This document shows positions 48,213-59,214 of a stretch of DNA of 64,000 nucleotides, piece after piece. The notes beneath the pieces are model-generated. The model was not told the origin of the DNA. It ran no database searches and saw nothing but the letters and a program-made list of their open reading frames with translations. Origin of the DNA: Dermacentor variabilis (taxonomy: Eukaryota > Arthropoda > Arachnida > Ixodida > Ixodidae); NCBI RefSeq assembly GCF_050947875.1, contig NC_134574.1, forward strand, positions 108,976,969-109,040,968. The letters run 5' to 3'. Both the position numbers and the translations under genes were made by a program. Every line of letters begins with the position of its first letter. Positions within the stretch are counted from its first letter, which is position 1.

Positions 48213-48633
48213 TGTCACGTGGTAGTCACGTTAAAGAACACAGTAGCAATACTGCGAAAGACAAAACTAGCTTTTATTGGGTGAACCTGTGCCCACAAAA
48301 TCAGGCTACACCTAAAACGCAACGATAGCGGCGAACACAGTCGCCGTTCGTCGAAAATCTGATCAGCGGGTCAAGTGCGTCGGCTTTTATACATCAGTCG
48401 TCGAATGTTCCAGAGTAATCGCTGGGACCCGCATGCCTTCCAAAAAGTTCTACACCATTGGCGTCGCGCATACATGCAGTCAGATTACGCAAGGTTCGGC
48501 GACAACAGACAGCAGATCGAACCACCGATAACATGCCAGAAACTTCCGACACATGCAAGCGCGTCCTGCGCTGTGCGATAACATTTGTTAGGCGGTGAAA
48601 CATGTCGCCCGATAAAGACAGGTACACGCGTCA
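48213..48633 (-). repeat. 3' LTR of the minus-strand Ty3/gypsy element
   Basis: tgtcacgtgg ... acacgcgtca, with complementary TG/CA ends. It is followed on the right by ata and ccccccccctctt, the complement of the polypurine tract. The inner end is uncertain by a few bp. Confidence 0.7.
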
Positions 48634-48646
48634 ATACCCCCCCCTC
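48634..48646 (-). other. Polypurine tract
   Basis: On the minus strand aagagggggggggtat, adjacent to the LTR start. Confidence 0.7.
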
Positions 48647-48736
48647 TTAAAAAAGCATTGACCCGATGCTGCAAACAAACGAAAGCAATAAAGAAAAGCT
48701 CTCGTAGCAAAGAAAACAACAAAATAAGGAAGTCCG

Positions 48737-49700
48737 TCAGCGCCCGTAAAAGGGTTTAAGACGGGCCACGTGGACCACTTCAGATCGTGCGCAGCGCCGC
48801 TGTGAATGCGAAATGCCGTCTGGCACGACCTCATAGTCTAGCGCGCAATACGTCGGATGACATTGCGGGGTCCGAAATAGCGTCGCAATAGTTTCTCGCT
48901 CGGTCCTCGGGGGCGTGTCGGGGTCCATACCCAAACCCGGTTGCCGGGCTGGTACTCGACGTAGCGTCGTCAGAGGTTGTAGTGTCGGCTTTCGGTACGC
49001 TGCTGGTTCTTGATCTGTAGGCAGGCGAGCTATCGAGCTTCTTCGGTGCGCTGGAGATAGGTAGCGACGTCAAGATTCTCCTCGTCACTGACGTGCGGCA
49101 GCATGGCGTCGAGCGTCGTGGTCGCGTACATACCGTAAACCAGCTTAAACGGCATGATCTGTGTTGTTTCTTGCACCACCGTGTTGTAAGCGATGTTACG
49201 TACGGCAGGACGGCATCCCAGGTCTTGTGTTCGACGTCCACGTACATTGCTAGCATGTCAGCGAGGGCCTTAATCAGACGCTCAGTAAGACCATTCGTAT
49301 GTGGGTGGTGGCCATTGTCCTCCTTTGCCTTGTCTGACCGTACTGCAGAATGGCTTGGGTGAGCTCGGCTGTAAAGGCTGTTCCTCTGTCGGTGATGAGG
49401 ACTTTTGGGGCGCCATGTCGCAGCAGGATGTTTTCGACAAAGAATTTCGCCACTTCGGCTGCGCTACCTTTCGGCAGTGTTTTAGTTTCAGCGAAGCGGG
49501 TGAGGTGGTCCATCGCCACGACGATCCACTTATTTCCGGTTGTTGACGTCGGAAACGGTCCCAACAAGTCAATCCCGATCTGCTGGAATGGTCGGCAAGG
49601 AGGCTCGATTGGCTGTAGTAATCCTGCTGGCCTTGTCGGTGGTGTCTTGCGTCGCTGACAGTCTCGTCATGTTCTGACATAACGGGCGACGTCAACGGTC
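48737..49700 (-). pseudogene. Ty3/gypsy integrase
   Basis: In minus-strand order: DLLGPFPTSTTGNKWIVV with the first catalytic Asp, then VLITDRGTAFTAEL with the second. A frameshift near 49,310 precedes the catalytic Glu region. The C-terminal part has the GPY/F-like pattern near 48,870-48,850 and ends VHVARLKPF. Several frames are needed. Confidence 0.82.
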
Positions 49701-49828
49701 AGGCGCGGCCAATAATACCTTTCCTGTAACCTCGATAGCGTCCGGCAAAATCCGCGGTGTCCAGCGGTCGGATCGTCATGCAGGGCGTGCAATACTTGTG
49801 GACGCAGCGCCGACGGAAGAATAAGACG

Positions 49829-50312
49829 TTAGTTGGCGCGCACTGGTGAGAAGTTCTTCTTTACGAGTAGGTTGTTTTGAAGCGAGAACGAAGAAAATCC
49901 TCGCTTAAATACGTTGGGGACAACGTCGATGTGCCCTTCCAAATACTCGACGAGGTTGTTCAACTCCGGGTCTGCTCGCTGCTGTTCAGTGAAGTCTTCC
50001 GCGCTTAAAATGCCAAGAATGGCGTCGTCATCTTCGTCATCTTGCGGCGGCCAGTCAATGGGGGCGCGTGATAGGCAATCGGCGTTAGAGTGTTTTCGTC
50101 CGGACTTGTAGGTTACAGTGATATCATATTCTTGCAGTCTTAGGCTCCACCACGCCAGCCGTCCTGAAGGATCCTTTACGTTCGCTAGCCAACACATGGC
50201 GTGGTGGTCGTGACAACTTTGAATGGTCTACCATATAGTAAGGGCGCCATTTCGCTGCAGTCCAAACAATTGCGAGGCATTCCTTTTCAGTTGTAGAATA
50301 ATTGCCTTCCAC
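49829..50312 (-). pseudogene. Ty3/gypsy RNase H
   Basis: [16 protein letters not shown] carries the catalytic Glu. The tether region follows (ITVTYKSGRKHSNADCLSR), with the conserved H-x-N-A-D. A frameshift separates the two near 50,210. Confidence 0.8.
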
Positions 50313-50507
50313 TTTTCACAACGACCGGCTAGGGTAAGCTATCACATGTTCATGTCCGTCTTTTCTCTGCACTAGGACGGCACCGAGGCCTAGGCTACTG
50401 GCGTAAGTGTGGATTTCGGTATCGGCGTCCTCGTCGAAGTGCGCAAGTACGGGTGGCGACTGCATGCGTCGTTTGAGTTCTTCAAATGCGTCGCCCTGCG
50501 GCGTTTC

Positions 50508-51655
50508 TCACTTGAACTGGATGTCACATTTAGTTAGCTGTGTCAGCGGCTCAGCGATGCGTGAAAAGTGCTTGACAAAGCGCCTGTAGTAGGTACACGT
50601 GCCAAGGAATCTACGCACTGCCTTCTTGTCGATGGGCGGCAGGAACTTTGCGATGGCAGCTGTCTTCTGCGGGTCGGGGCGGACTCCAGACTTGCTGATG
50701 ACGTGGCCTAAGAACAGAAGCTCATTGTAGGGTAAGTGGCACTTTTCTGGCTTTAGAGTGAGCCCTGATGACTTGATGGCCTCTAGTACTGTCGCAAGCC
50801 GCCTAAGGTGATCGTCGAAATTTCCAGCGAAGATGACGACGTCATCCAAGTAAACAAGACAGGTCTACCGCTTCAATCCTGCTAACACCGTGTCCATGAC
50901 GTGCTGGAACGTTGCAGGCGCCGAGCACAGTTCGAATGGCCTGACCTTGAACTCGTAGAGGCCGTCTGGCGTAATGAAGGCGGCCTTTTCGCGATCTCTC
51001 TCGTGGACTTCTATTTGCCAGTAGCCAGACTTGAGATCCATCGATGAGAAGTATTTTGCGTTGCAGAGCCGATCTAATGCGTCGTCTATCCCTGGTAGGG
51101 GTGTACATCCTTCTTTGTGATCTTGTTCAGTCGACGATAATCGACGCAGAAACGTAAAGTTCCGTCCTTTTTCTTGACCAAGACAACAGGGGATGCCCAC
51201 AGGCTTTTCGACGGCTGGATGATGTCGTCAAACAGCATCTCGTCGACTTCTTCTCTTATAGCTTCACGTTCTCGCGATGAAACTCGGCAAGTGCTCTGGC
51301 GGAGTGGTCGAGCGGAATCCTCGGTGATTATGCGATGCTTTGCGACTGTTGTTTGCCGAATCCTCGATGACGTCCAAAAACAGCCTTTGCATCGTCCGAG
51401 CAGACTTCTGAGCTGTTGTTTCTTAATCATGGGGAGACTTGGATTAATGACGTAGTCTGCTTCGGGAAGCATGATCGTCGGGGTAGATGCGGCGGAATCC
51501 GAGAGGACAAACGCATTACTGGTTTCCAGAATTTCCTCGATGGACGCGATCGTCGTGCCGTTGTTGATGTGCTTGAACTCCTGGCTGAAGTTTGTCAGCA
51601 ACATTTCTTTTCCCTCCGTGCAGTCGAGCGATCCCTCTTCCGACGCAAATTTCAC
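50508..51655 (-). pseudogene. Ty3/gypsy reverse transcriptase
   Basis: Frames at 51,086-51,655, 50,865-51,200 and 50,508-50,849 together cover the [20 protein letters not shown] comes first, then SSMDLKSGYWQIEV (motif A), PFELCSAPATFQ, and a YLDD motif at about 50,842-50,855, followed by FLGHVISKSGV and YYRRFVKHFS. Two frame changes lie inside. Confidence 0.85.
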
Positions 51656-52135
51656 GGTCTAGCAGTAGACGTTGGTCCCCCTCGATGACGCCTTCTACGT
51701 CGGCGGGTGTTTTCGTGCCGACAGAAACGACAATGCTGAAGCGAGGCGGGATGCTGAGTTGACTTTCGAGCACGCTTATGGCAGGATGACAACAAGAGCT
51801 TTCCGGCGGTATTGCTCGATCTTCCGACAGCGTTATCGACTTCGACTTCAAGTCGATGATTGCACCGGGTTGGTTCAGGAAGTCCATGCCGAGAATGACG
51901 TCTCGTGAACACTGTTGGAGGATAACGAAGGTGGCAGGGTAAGTCCGGTCATGAACGGTAATTCTTGCCGTGCAGATTCCAGTCGGCGTGATGAGGTATC
52001 CTCTAGTGGTCCGAATTTAAGGGCCTTCCCATGCAGTCTTAACTTTCTTCAACTGGGCGGCGATGGGTCCACTCATGACGGAGTAATCGGCTCCTGTGTC
52101 TACTGAGGCCGCGACTGTGTGGCCATCGAGAAGCA
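51516..52135 (-). pseudogene. Ty3/gypsy protease region
   Basis: The retropepsin active site D-T-G is encoded at 52,092-52,100 on the minus strand, in the context ASVDTGADYSVMSG, and is intact here. Downstream material (MDFLNQPGAIIDLKSKSITL) corresponds to the end of the protease domain. Frames change before the RT. Confidence 0.75.
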
Positions 52136-52392
52136 CGTTGAGGTCGGTGGTTCTTTGTCTTGCGTTACAGTTAGGTCTTGGCGTCGGATCACGGCTGCGT
52201 CGCGTTGACCTGTGGTTGGTACTTGACGTTGTCAGGTTGCCTTTCGTCGGCGTATTCTTTCCTTCCGGACTCTGTCGGAACAGCGGCGTGTCGCTGTTAT
52301 GTCGTCGAAGCGCTCTCTTCGGCGTCTTCGTCGGCGGCGGGGATCTTCGTCAGTTCGACGAACAGCTACCGCACCTCCATCGGTTGCTGCTT

Positions 52393-53305
52393 TTAGTTTT
52401 CCGGACATGGGCTCGCAGAGCAGCCCCGGGCTGGGCCAGGGTATGGTCGACGCTGCGGCAACAGGTAGCGGCCTAGTGACGGCGAACGGGACGGTCGTCG
52501 AGGGCTCCACTCAGTAGTGCCGAGGTAGTCGGCGATATCGCGAGGTCGCTCACCAAGCTGTGGTCGCGGCGCGTTCACAGCGAACCTTCGCAGTCCCATC
52601 TCCCGGTATGGGCATCGGCGGTAGACGTGACCGGCATCGCCGCAGCGGTAGCAGAGTGGGCGGGGGTCGGGGGTGCGCCAAATGTCCGTCTTCCTCACGT
52701 AGGTGCGCTGGGCGACGGGTGGTCGTGCTGGCAGTGGCGGCGGCGGACGACAAAATTGCGGCGTTACAGGGCCCTGGCGCGGTCGCAGAGGGGGATCTTG
52801 ACGGCGCGCGATGGTAACGTAGGTCATCGCTTCTGGCTGGGGATGCGGTAATTGAGGTTGCACCTCAGGAACTCCCAGAGATAGCTGAACCTCATCTTTC
52901 ACGATGTCAGCGATCGAGGCTATTTGAGGCTCCGACGAAGGCAAGACCTTGCCTAGTTCTTCGCGCACAACGGCCCTGATGGTCTCTTGGAAATCACCGG
53001 AGCCCAGTGCTTGGATGGCGCACTGAGGCGTGAGCACTTGGCGGTTATATTCCCTAGTGCACATTTCTAAAGTTTTCTAAATCGTCGTAGCCTCTGTCAG
53101 AAACTCAGCTACGGTCTTAGATGGGTTTAGAATTAGTCCGGCGAAAAGTTCTTGTTTTACGCCTCGCATCAAGAAGCGCACTTTTTTCTCTTCGGACTAT
53201 TCCGGGCCGGTGTGCCGGAAAAGACGGGTCATCTCTTCTGTGAAGATGGCGATGGCCTCATTGGGTAGTTGGCCTCGGGTTTCCAGCAGAACTTCGGCCC
53301 TTTCT
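52393..53305 (-). pseudogene. Ty3/gypsy gag, C-terminal part
   Basis: Begins at the RTE junction with KERAEVLLETRGQLPNE and FTEEMTRLFRHTGPE, typical of capsid. After frameshifts it continues as the 223-codon frame 53,064-52,393, with the zinc knuckle CYRCGDAGHVYRRC followed by a serine/arginine/proline-rich tail. Confidence 0.8.
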
Positions 53306-53311
53306 TTTCGG

Positions 53312-55021
53312 ACATCATCATCATTAGCAGCAGCAGCAGCATCATCATCATCAGCAGCATGGTTACGCCCACTGCAGGGCAAAGGCCGCTCCCATACTTC
53401 TCCAACAACCCCGGTCATGTACTAATTATGGCCATGCCATGCCTGCAAACTTCTTAATCTCATCCGCCCACCTAACTTTCTGCCGCCCCCTGCTACGCTT
53501 CTGTTCTCTTGGGATCCAGTCCGTAACCCTTAATGACCATCGGTTATCTTCCCTCCTCATTACATGTCCTGCCCATGCCCATTTCTTTTTCTTGATTTCA
53601 ACTAAAATGTCATTAACTCGCGTTTGTTCCCTCACCCAATCTGCTCTTTTCTTATCCCTTAAATTACACCTATCATTCTTCTTTCCATAGCTCGTTGCGT
53701 CGTCCTCAATTTGAGTAGAACCCTTTTCGTAAGCCTCCAGGTTTCGAACCCGTAGGTGAGTACTGGTAAGACACAGCTATTATATACTTCTTTCTTGAGG
53801 GATAATCGCAACCTGCTGTTCATGATCTGAGAATGCCTGCCAAACGCACCCCAGCCCATTCTTATTCTTCTGATTATTTCTGTCTCATGATCCGGATCCG
53901 CCGTCACTACCTGCCCTAAGTAGATGTATTCCCTTACGACTTCCAGTGCCTCGCTGCCTATTTTAAATTGCTGTTCTCTCCCGAGACTGTTAAGCATTAC
54001 TTCATCATCAGCGTCATCAGCGAATCGCAAGTTACTAAGGTATTCTCCATTAACTTTTATCCCCAATTCTTCCCAATCCAGGTCTCTGAATACCTCCTGT
54101 AAACACGCCGTGAATAGCATTCGAGATGTCGTATCTCCCTGCCTGACGCCTTTCTTTATTGGAATTTGTTGCTTGCTTTATGGAGGACTACGGTGGCTTT
54201 GGAGCCGCTATAGATATCTTTCAGTATTTTTACATACGGCTCGTCTACACCCTGATTCCGTAATGCCTCTATGACTGCTGAGGTTTCTACAGAATCAAAC
54301 GCTTTCTCGTAATCAATGAAAGCTATATATAAGGGTTGGTTATATTCCGCACATTTCTCTATCACCTGATTGATAGTGTGAATATGATCTATTTGTTGAG
54401 TAGCCTTTACGGAATCCTGCCTGGTCCTTTGCTTGACAGAAGTCTAAGGTGTTCCTGATTCTATTGGCGATTACATTAGTAAATAGTTTGTAGGCAACGT
54501 ACAGTAAGCTAATCGGTCTATAATTTTTCAAGTCTTTGGCGTCCCCTTTCTTATGGATTAGGATTATGTTAGCGTTCTTCCAAGATTCCGGTACGCTCGA
54601 GGTCATGAGGCATTGCGTATACAGGGTGGCCAGTTTCTCTAGAACAATCTGTCCACCATCCTTCAACAAATCTGTTGTTACCTGATCCTCCCCAGCTGCC
54701 TTCACCCTTTGCATATCTCCCAAGGCTTTCTTTACTTCTTCTGGCGTTACCTTTGGGATTTCGAATTCCTCTGGACTAATTTCTCTTCCATTATCGTCGA
54801 GGGTGCCACTGGTACTGCATAAATCTCTATAGAGATCCTCAGCCACTTGAACTATCTCATCCATATTAGTAATGATATTGCCGGCTTTGTCTCTTAACGC
54901 ATACATCTGATTCTTGCCAATTCCTAGTTTCTTCTTCACTGTTTTTAGGCTTCCTCCGTTCCTGAGAGCATGTTCGATTCTATCCATATTATACTTCCTT
55001 ATGTCAGCTGTCTTACGCCCA
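53312..55021 (-). mobile_element. RTE-clade LINE, 5' truncated, nested in gag
   Basis: A minus-strand RTE reverse transcriptase. VTPEEVKKALGDMQRVKAAG and LIHKKGDAKDLKNYRPISLL (54,900-54,480) come first. FIDYEKAFDSVE (motif A) lies near 54,320, and RFADDADDEVML (catalytic ADD) near 54,020. The C-terminal signature GHVMRREDNRWSLRV and RWADEIKKFAG lies near 53,480. The 3' end is a gat/gct trinucleotide tail (53,312-53,360), usual for RTE. No endonuclease is present. It lies between gag halves, ending against gag sequence at about 55,022 on the right and 53,311 on the left. Confidence 0.85.
53659..54120 (-). pseudogene. RTE reverse transcriptase, C-terminal half
   Basis: A 153-codon frame from MLFTACLQEVF (motif-B side) through NLRFADDADDEV (catalytic) and YIYLGQVVTAD to VLTYGFETWRLTK. 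It joins other frames on both sides, showing frameshifts near 54,130 and 53,660. Confidence 0.8.
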
Positions 55022-55257
55022 TGTTGCAAGGGTGGACTCCCGGTTCTCGAACCAAGTCCTCGCGGCATCTTCCAAGGAGAAGTACACATGTCGTAGATAA
55101 TCCTCAGAGGTCCAGTTGGTGAAGGTCGATATCCTTTCGAAGGTTTCGAGCCAGGTTTACGGATCCTCCGACGTAGCTCCACGGAAGGTAGGGGACTCTC
55201 TGGGTTGTTAAGTACGATGGGTGACACTGGGGCTGCCATTGTGGTTGTCTTGGCCAC
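54340..55257 (-). pseudogene. Chimeric open frame: gag N-terminus fused to RTE RT
   Basis: A 305-codon open frame whose first ~78 residues (MAKTTTMAAPVSPIVL ...) belong to the Ty3/gypsy gag leader. The rest (from about RKTADIRKYNMDRIEH) is RTE reverse transcriptase. The fusion is a consequence of the insertion. The gag part itself appears frameshifted after NNPESP, because its other frame gives better capsid similarity. Confidence 0.8.
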
Positions 55258-55430
55258 AATCTTCTCGGTCTTCTCAGGTAGTAGTCCGTGCTAAGGGGGC
55301 AGGTGTTGTAGACGACAGCTTGCTCGATGGTCCGGGACTATGTTGGTGCTCTCTTTGCGGTCGGGGCTTGGATCACGGCTTCTCGGGCGCGCCCGGTACA
55401 TGGACGAAAAGCATCTCCACCAGAAGCAGG

Positions 55431-55463
55431 CCTGTACTTGTCTTTATCGGGCGACACGTTTCA
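55431..55463 (+). repeat. Inverted fragment of LTR start
   Basis: tgtacttgtctttatcggg and the following gcgacacgtttca match the LTR start near 48,590-48,626 in the opposite orientation, with two mismatches over 30 bp. Confidence 0.6.
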
Positions 55464-55529
55464 ATATATTGCTTCACTGTGGGTATGACATGCTGTTGAA
55501 TGAAACCCAGTAATTACTCGTTTTTGCAG

Positions 55530-55655
55530 TGAAGCTGTATATGATTAGTCGATTCGTCCATCCATCCGCCCGTCTGTCGCCTGTATGCCGAAAACTCCTC
55601 CGGCGCAACCCCATGCGCGTGCGCGAAAAAAAGAAAAAGTCGCGGCCGTCGCTCT
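55530..55655 (-). repeat. Interspersed repeat, copy 2
   Basis: Reverse complement of the repeat at 34,013-34,160. It shares ggcgcaaccccatgcgcg and the cttcactg/cagcgaag end. Confidence 0.6.
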
Positions 55656-56159
55656 TAAGTTAGTCATCCTACCTACATGTTATGACGCATGACTTTCGTG
55701 GCCATATCGAAAACGTGAGATGGCAGCGGTCGTTCACTCGCATTGGAGAGTGAAAAAGCGTAATAAAAGGCAATAGTGTGTCTGCTAATCGTCGACGTTT
55801 ACATCGACCTAGCGTGCCCCGATGGAAAGTGCATTATATCCTTCCTGTTGGAATGGTTTCGAAATGAGTGCTACGCGGACGTCAAATGCCGACCACGCGT
55901 CACCGGTCGTGCATAGGTTTAACCTTCGGCAAGAACGTGTCTAGCATAGCAATACAACCGATCGCGCTGCAGCACAGCTACCACAAAGCTATGGTCGCAC
56001 TGGTAATGAATGGGACAAAAAAAGGCGATAAAAGCCACGAATGTACCTGTATGTGTCTTTATTCAATCAATATAGCAATAAAGATATAAATCAGTAAAGC
56101 TGTCAATATGGCCTTCCCAATACAGCTTCGCTGGTTAGCCTTCTTCACAGAGTGAAAGG
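55656..56159. other. Unassigned sequence between elements
   Basis: No open frame of note. aatacagcttcgctgg at about 56,117 shares its core with other gcttcgctg sites in the window (34,148; complement at 15,972), which suggests a repeat end. Confidence 0.4.
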
Positions 56160-56345
56160 CAACTAATTTTTTTTCATTGAAATTCCCCATTCCAGATTTC
56201 TGTGTGCGAAACCTAAGGCCTAGATTTGCCGCTACATTGCCACACATATTCGCCAATCTATGTAAACATCTTGCATTGTCCGCTGGTTGCACTATGCCAT
56301 TCGCATACTTAAATCCAGGGACCTTCTGCTGCACCATTGACCCAT
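56160..56345 (-). mobile_element. LINE RT fragment, same family as 1-1,640
   Basis: The minus strand encodes VPGFKYANGIVQPADNARCL and LANMCGNVAANLGLRF, homologous to LPGLFCADDIVLLANKQSDL and following residues of the left-edge copy. The catalytic ADD is lost (ANG). It begins about 60 bp beyond the point where the 47,060-48,212 fragment ends in the aligned family. Confidence 0.7.
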
Positions 56346-57365
56346 TCCGCGGATAGGAAATTCACACCCTAGATCACTGTTTTCCAGTCGTCTTTCAATG
56401 CTGTTTACACAAAGCAGCTAACAATGAGCCTCTAGCCAACTTGGGTCATCTAGTATAAGTCACTGGGTATGCGAACAATACTAAGAGTTATCATACACCA
56501 GCGCGTCACGCATCTAGTCTCGGAAGCCACGCTTGGGCTTCTCGGCATTGCCACTGGATGGTGCAGCGTATCCGGAAAGACGCGTGAGAGAGGATCCCGG
56601 CTGCCTCACGATGCCTTTCTCAGCGCATGCACTGGCGTTCCATCCTTTTCGCAGGCTTCGTGGGGGCGTCAACAGATGGCGCAGAGTGTTCATATGGTAG
56701 CCCGAGAAAGGAGTCTGCTGCAGTACGTGCCTCATACACGGGCGTGTCGACGGTGGCAATACGTTGTGTGGCTATATGACTTCAATGCTAATACGATTAC
56801 CGTCAACGGTCGTAGTTATATGGGGTCTGCGAAATTTTTATCGATGAGTCGTAGACAATTATACTTTTATTAGGCATTGCGTACCATTCTTGGATGCAAA
56901 GCATACATCTGGCTTGGTTTCTTCGGTTCAGGAAAAATAAAGGATTAGAACATCGAAACAAACATTTTTGCTGATCCGTTCTATTTATTAACACAATGAC
57001 AAAGAGGCCGGCTGTTACGTAATGTTGCAGTCGTAGGTGCCACTCATGTATCAGTTCATTTAATATGATAATTAAAAAAGCACACCACCGTGGAATTCAG
57101 TTTATACGCAGATTTTTGTGTGCCACCCATATTTTGCATATCCTTCCCCACTAGCCATTACTAAATGGGCTTGATGCGTATTTTGTGAGTAACGGAATGT
57201 AGGCACACACGAATGTCCCGCGACAAATAATTTTATCTTGCCAGTTGGTGCATACCAGCTTCAGGTAGATTTAGTAAATCCGCCTCGACATCCTAAAACA
57301 TTCAATTAGCTTTTACTTATCCTAAGAAGCGAACGCAGGCAAAATTTGGTGATCGTTGTACTCAC
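56346..57365. other. No recognisable feature
   Basis: Part of the large intron. The open frame at 56,469-56,873 (plus) has no recognisable domain. Confidence 0.4.
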
Positions 57366-57490
57366 GACGCGACGTTCTCGGCGGCGTATGCAAGTTTTCC
57401 CCAGGAATCGGTGTCGTTGTAGTAGTAGTACCCGATGCCGACAAATACCTTGTAGCGGCTGGTGTCATTTCCCAGGAGTTGCCGCATCTC
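57366..57490 (-). CDS. GH18-like gene, exon with third barrel strand
   Basis: 125 nt: 41 codons plus two nucleotides (TC). The acceptor gtttctttgcag lies just above 57,490 and the donor GTGAGT just below 57,366. The product starts EMRQLLGNDTSRYKV and includes KVFVGIGYYYY and then SWGKLAYAAENVA. This fits the GH18 pattern K-x-L-x-S-I-G-G-W followed by F-S-x-x-A, with S/GGW replaced by GYY. Two N-glycosylation sequons (NDT twice) fit an extracellular domain. It starts in phase 0, continuing directly from the exon at 61,803. Confidence 0.78.
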
Positions 57491-57643
57491 CTGCAAAGAA
57501 ACCGGCAGTCCATTTAGCTCCGGCAGTCTGTGTTACACCCGTTCATACCCTTATTTCATATTTTGTCTACTGCCTGAGAGGTGTAAGCACATTGTGCTTA
57601 CAGCAACCATCTGTATGTTGTTTCTCACATTTATTTTTGAGTA

Positions 57644-57702
57644 ATTGATTGATTGATTGACTGATTAATTGGTTGGTTGGTTGATTGATTGATTGATTGA
57701 CT
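57644..57702. repeat. (gatt)n microsatellite
   Basis: gatt units with ggtt interruptions. Confidence 0.9.
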
Positions 57703-58964
57703 GACCTACTGAATGTATGATTCATTTATTTATTTATTTACACGCCTAATCGCCATGATCGCAGATTGCGCGTTCAGAAAACAATGCTCGCAGCATTTGC
57801 AGAGAAGCCAAGCTTCTGTTTCAGGGGCTTTTCCCATTTGCGGCTGTGCTCCCAATATCAGTTTTTCACGTTGTAGCTCAGTCTATAATTTGGCACAATT
57901 ACGTACATCATCACCGTAAAATAACAACTTTATGGCAGTGAAATAAAAAAGTTATTTAACAAACGTGCGTGTGGTATGCAACTAAAATGTATCTTTATGT
58001 ATAATCAAACACACTTACCGCTTTACAAGCTTTCGTATTCGATTTTATAGCATCGAATACAAGTTTGAAATGCCACAAATTATTAAGAAGAACGATATTC
58101 ATTACGTACGAGAATTTATGGTAAGCTTCGGGTGATGATTACAGGCTTTTAAAGGTATATTAACTGCGTATGGAGGTGTTTCTGCTCCAGGGCCAGGATT
58201 TTACATCGCGACATGGCTTCAGAAATTGCGCATGAACAGGGTGTCAGATATTGCTGAAACGCTGGCTAGAATGAAGGCCATAACCTTTAACGTTAAAAAA
58301 CATGCTGCAGGCTATACATCAAGTTTCATTAGACCTTGCTATTCGGTGTTCCTCCAGCTTCTATGTTCATTCAGAAATATAGACAGCAGTCTCTACCTTT
58401 TGGCTTCGTTTCGAAGCTAGAAGCATTGTCAATATTAGATACAGTATCTGACAGATTTCATCAGTAGTGGAACAAAGCATGCTCTTACCACAGCCACGAA
58501 GGCACAGTTACAGAGAATTAGAGATTGGGGGACTTGGAACCCATTCGGGATTGCAGCGTGCATCGAACTATACATCGTAAATGCACAATAAACAACGACC
58601 TTGTTCTATTTACTTGTTGCTTTTTGCACACTGCTGGCATGCAAAGAAACATAATTATTATAACTTATTCCTCGTATAAGGAGAAAAAAACGTTGAGAAA
58701 TAACGCATATTTATTAATATTACTGTCAGACAATCGATACAAAAAAATTGTTGTGGTCTGATAGTGCTATATGGCAACCTCCACTCTGCACACGTCAATC
58801 AGGGTTACGCGGTACGCGGGGAATAGTGGCAAAAAGTACGTCATCGGCGAAGTTGTCGCAAATGGCCAGATAAACTCGAAATTTATAGCAGTTCTAGAAC
58901 ACCCTGTTAGACCAGGACCACTACCAGAACAACCAGTAAAAATCACGTGACGTTGAAATTTCCG

Positions 58965-58995
<31 letters not shown>

Positions 58996-58996
58996 T
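58965..58996. repeat. (ta)n microsatellite
   Basis: About 15 ta units with one tg interruption. Confidence 0.93.
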
Positions 58997-59214
58997 ATAG
59001 TGTTCGCTTTTCAGTAAAAAGCATATTCCACTTCACAGAGGCATATTATTTAGTTTTTCAGAGGAAGTTTTAGCTTGGCCGTAAACGTACTAATCCTTGC
59101 AGGGTGCGCTTAGCTTATCAGTGTACGTATAACTCTTAGAAGAGGGACATTATCTTACGAGTAAACGTATTGTCTTTTGCGAAATACCGGGTTACCGGAA
59201 ACGCAAACGTGAAT

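Larger units (their letters stand above)
48213..55430 (-). mobile_element. Ty3/gypsy element, minus strand, interrupted by an RTE LINE
   Basis: Read on the minus strand from about 55,430: leader, gag (55,257-52,393, split by an RTE insertion), protease, RT, RNase H, integrase with a GPY/F-type C-terminus, polypurine tract (48,634-48,646) and a 421-bp 3' LTR. The 5' LTR is not recognisable at the right end. Reading frames change repeatedly, so it is a dead copy. It is a different lineage from the element at 41,824, with another LTR and another gag. Confidence 0.85.
41306..57365 (-). other. Intron of the GH18-like gene (about 16 kb), packed with retroelements
   Basis: Bounded by a GTGAGT donor (57,365 and below) and the acceptor at 41,306. 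Three quarters of it is retrotransposon. The remaining segments (41,306-41,823; 46,740-47,060; 55,660-56,160; 56,345-57,365) were read for further exons without success. Confidence 0.55.
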
